15,095 bases of DNA from Desulfuromonadales bacterium C00003107 (GTDB taxonomy: Bacteria; Desulfobacterota; Desulfuromonadia; Desulfuromonadales; Syntrophotaleaceae), in the NCBI GenBank assembly GCA_001751225.1, contig MAXT01000199.1:1-15095 (forward strand), in the 5' to 3' direction. A program made the translations under genes and the position numbers. Each line of letters begins with the position of its first letter. Within the stretch, counting starts at the first letter, position 1. Below, in pieces: positions 14,086 to 15,095 of this stretch. The notes beneath the pieces are model-generated. The model saw only the letters and a program-made list of their open reading frames with translations, did not search any database and was not told where the DNA came from.

Positions 14086-14736
14086 AAGACCATTCAGCAG
14101 CTCACCCAGAGGTTTGGCCGTGAAAACACCGAAAAGCTCCTCCGAGACTACAACAGTTCAGGCACCATCGAAGCCCTCACCGAGTCCGAAGGCCGCTACA
14201 TCGCCTCATTCAAGACGTTTGACTCCCTCCGAGCGCGATTCGCTCAAGAAGGCCATGCGGTCTTGGCGGGAACGGACGGAAAAGGACTTCCCCAATATCA
14301 AGTTCGTGTAACCCCCCCCACCGACCCCGAAACCCGCTACCGGCGCAACGGTTCTCTGCAGGGGCTGCACTTCTACCACGGCACTGGCCAAGATTTCAGC
14401 CGCTTTAAAATCCCCTCCTGGTTCACCACCCGCACGGACATTGCCAGCATCTACGCCCGCAACAAACAAGCCCCCCAAGTGCGTCCAGTGAACCTGGCAA
14501 TTGAGAACCCGGTGGAGTTGAGCTTTAACGAGATTAAGGGCTTAACAACCGGCCAGGTGCGGGCCTATCGTAAAGCCGGCCACGATGGGGCGGTGGCCCC
14601 GAACAAGGGCGAAACGGTGGTGGTACCCTTTACCACTGCATATTCCGACGGCATCCGACCACCGATTCCGACGCAAAGTGGGCCACCCATTCCGATTTTA
14701 AATGACCACCCATTCCGACGGAAAGCAGACCACTGA
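14086..14736 (+). pseudogene. ADP-ribosyltransferase-like remnant of a polyvalent protein, cut at both ends
   Basis: The frame is open from 14086, directly after a TAA, to a stop at 14736, but has no ATG or GTG at its beginning, so the 5' part of the gene is lost. It reads IQQLTQRFGRENTEKLLRDY near the start and then GLPQYQVRVTPPTDPETRYR. The last third holds LQGLHFYHGTGQDFSRF, WFTTRTDIASIYA, VRPVNLAIENPVELSF and GHDGAVAPNKGETVVVP. A YHGT motif, a WFTT strand followed by a SIYA helix, and a late GxDG segment are the usual order in ART-fold domains found in phage polyvalent proteins. The last 28 or so residues come from IS21 end repeats, so the true C-terminus is also gone (break near 14650). 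Overlapping frames here are shadows. An NAD-dependent modification of a host protein would be the family role. Confidence 0.55.
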
Positions 14737-14757
14737 TTCCGAACCAAAGCAGGCCAC
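14659..14757 (+). repeat. Four (plus one partial) direct repeats of a 13-bp IS21-type end motif
   Basis: Motif CCAC(C/T)(C/G)ATTCCGA at 14659-14671, 14683-14695, 14706-14718 and 14730-14742, with a partial copy (CCAC) at 14754. Spacing is 24, 23, 24 and 24 bases. Regularly spaced end repeats are typical of IS21-family transposase binding sites. Their orientation is opposite to the two copies beside istA (14771-14807), so they look like the right end of an IS of the same kind. Confidence 0.7.
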
Positions 14758-14768
14758 TTTTTGGGGCC

Positions 14769-15095
14769 TGTCGGAATCGGTGGATTGGTTTGGTTCGGAA
14801 TGGGTGGCGACGCTGGATACTCTGGTGTACAACCTCGAAAATTCTATTTTTCAGGAGGTGCACCCTTGGCAAATTCGAGGTTATCCATGCGTAAAATAAA
14901 AGAAGTCCTTCGCCTTCATTTCGACGGCGGTCTTGGTCAGCGGACAATCAGTCGCAGTCTCGGGACCTCCCGTACGGCCGTCGGCGACTATCTGCGCCGG
15001 GCAGCCAAGGCTGACCTGGGTTGGCCGTTGCCGGAATCGTTAACCGATCAGGACCTGGAGCGGCGATTGTTTCCGCCGCCGCTGTCGATTCCTTC
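14769..15095 (+). mobile_element. Left end of an IS21-family insertion sequence (runs off window)
   Basis: The probable left end begins with TGTCGGAATCGGTGG at 14769. Two end repeats, TCGGAAT(C/G)GGTGG at 14771-14783 and 14795-14807, are 24 bases apart. istA starts at 14866. The exact end and the target duplication cannot be fixed without the right end. The insertion lies in the ADP-ribosyltransferase-like remnant. Confidence 0.7.
14866..15095 (+). CDS. istA: IS21-family transposase IstA, N-terminal part
   Basis: 76 codons are in the window. The start is the TTG at 14866: it has AGGAGG (14853-14858) seven bases upstream and gives MANSRLSMRKIKEVLRLHFD, matching the beginning of IS21/IS408/IS1162-type transposases. 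The ATG at 14887 is in frame but lacks a ribosome binding site. The visible part is the N-terminal helix-turn-helix domain (GQRTISRSLGTSRTAVGDYL, then RRAAKADLGWPLPE) that binds the IS ends; the DDE catalytic domain and the partner ATPase IstB would follow to the right. It is intact as far as seen. Confidence 0.9.
   Translation, partial: MANSRLSMRKIKEVLRLHFDGGLGQRTISRSLGTSRTAVGDYLRRAAKADLGWPLPESLTDQDLERRLFPPPLSIP

Larger units (their letters stand above)
10189..15095. mobile_element. Decaying integrated element at tRNA-Asn (runs off window)
   Basis: The left border is the tRNA-Asn 3' fragment. Immediately inside are repeat sequences, a broken P4-type tyrosine integrase, phage structural-gene remnants on the minus strand, several small hypothetical ORFs, polyvalent-protein remnants and an IS21-family insertion. 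Frameshifts and nonsense codons are frequent here and rare in the genes to the left. The element is probably a defective prophage or phage-derived island that can no longer excise by itself. The right border is not in the window. Confidence 0.75.

Noticed and set aside
14114..14311. 65-codon frame with Ser/Pro/Lys-rich product
   Set aside because: It overlaps, in another frame, the more protein-like sequence that continues directly into the ART-like domain; its TTG start lacks a good ribosome binding site.
1..15095. CRISPR array or rRNA genes
   Set aside because: No repeat-spacer pattern of suitable length and no rRNA-like sequence were seen; the only short-period repeats are those at 10260-10405 and 14659-14807.

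Overview
The window reads as chromosome from a Gram-negative bacterium: it carries an LpxL/HtrB-type lipid A acyltransferase, a Rep-type helicase and an M23 peptidase. The style of the genes (a short cytosolic FAS1 protein, a YhcC-type radical SAM protein, strong AGGAGG ribosome binding sites) fits the Desulfuromonas/Pelobacter/Geobacter group, but that placement is inference of low certainty.

Left part (1-10188) is mostly ordinary chromosome. A gene cut by the window edge (1-176, minus) may be a transposase; its start is folded into a hairpin that would hide the ribosome binding site. Next is a secreted beta-propeller-like protein (417-1922, plus) with a signal peptide followed at once by an in-frame TAG. 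A minus-strand group follows: a phage-holin-IV-like membrane protein, a second small membrane protein and a membrane-anchored M23 peptidase (4437 down to 2236), closed by a strong terminator. Upstream are a FAS1 (fasciclin) gene with its own promoter and terminator, then a Rep/UvrD/PcrA-family helicase. Between 7250 and 7915 lie two very small genes not easily seen by length filters: a basic 27-residue ORF with a good ribosome binding site (minus) and a 41-residue ORF with a signal peptide (plus). A radical SAM gene (minus) and the lipid A acyltransferase (plus) complete this part.

Right part (10189-15095) is an integrated and decaying mobile element. Its left edge is a 3' fragment of tRNA-Asn(GTT) on the minus strand, lacking the D arm and 5' acceptor half: a classical attachment-site scar. 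Beside it are short direct repeats that look like integrase arm sites and a P4-type tyrosine integrase broken by a frameshift. Then come phage structural-gene remnants on the minus strand with a nonsense codon and frameshifts, four small hypothetical ORFs (three of them membrane or phage-like), and a long stretch of decayed coding sequence. In that stretch two fragments resemble domains of phage/mobile-element polyvalent proteins: a nuclease-like PBECR-type tail and an ADP-ribosyltransferase-like domain. The second is cut off by an IS21-family element whose istA gene starts at a TTG and runs out of the window. The IS end region holds 13-bp repeats spaced 23-24 bp apart in two opposed sets.

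I see no intact new defence or toxin system. The points most worth following are the amber codon behind the signal peptide, the two tiny genes, the tRNA-Asn island boundary, and the ART/PBECR-like remnants beside the IS21 ends.
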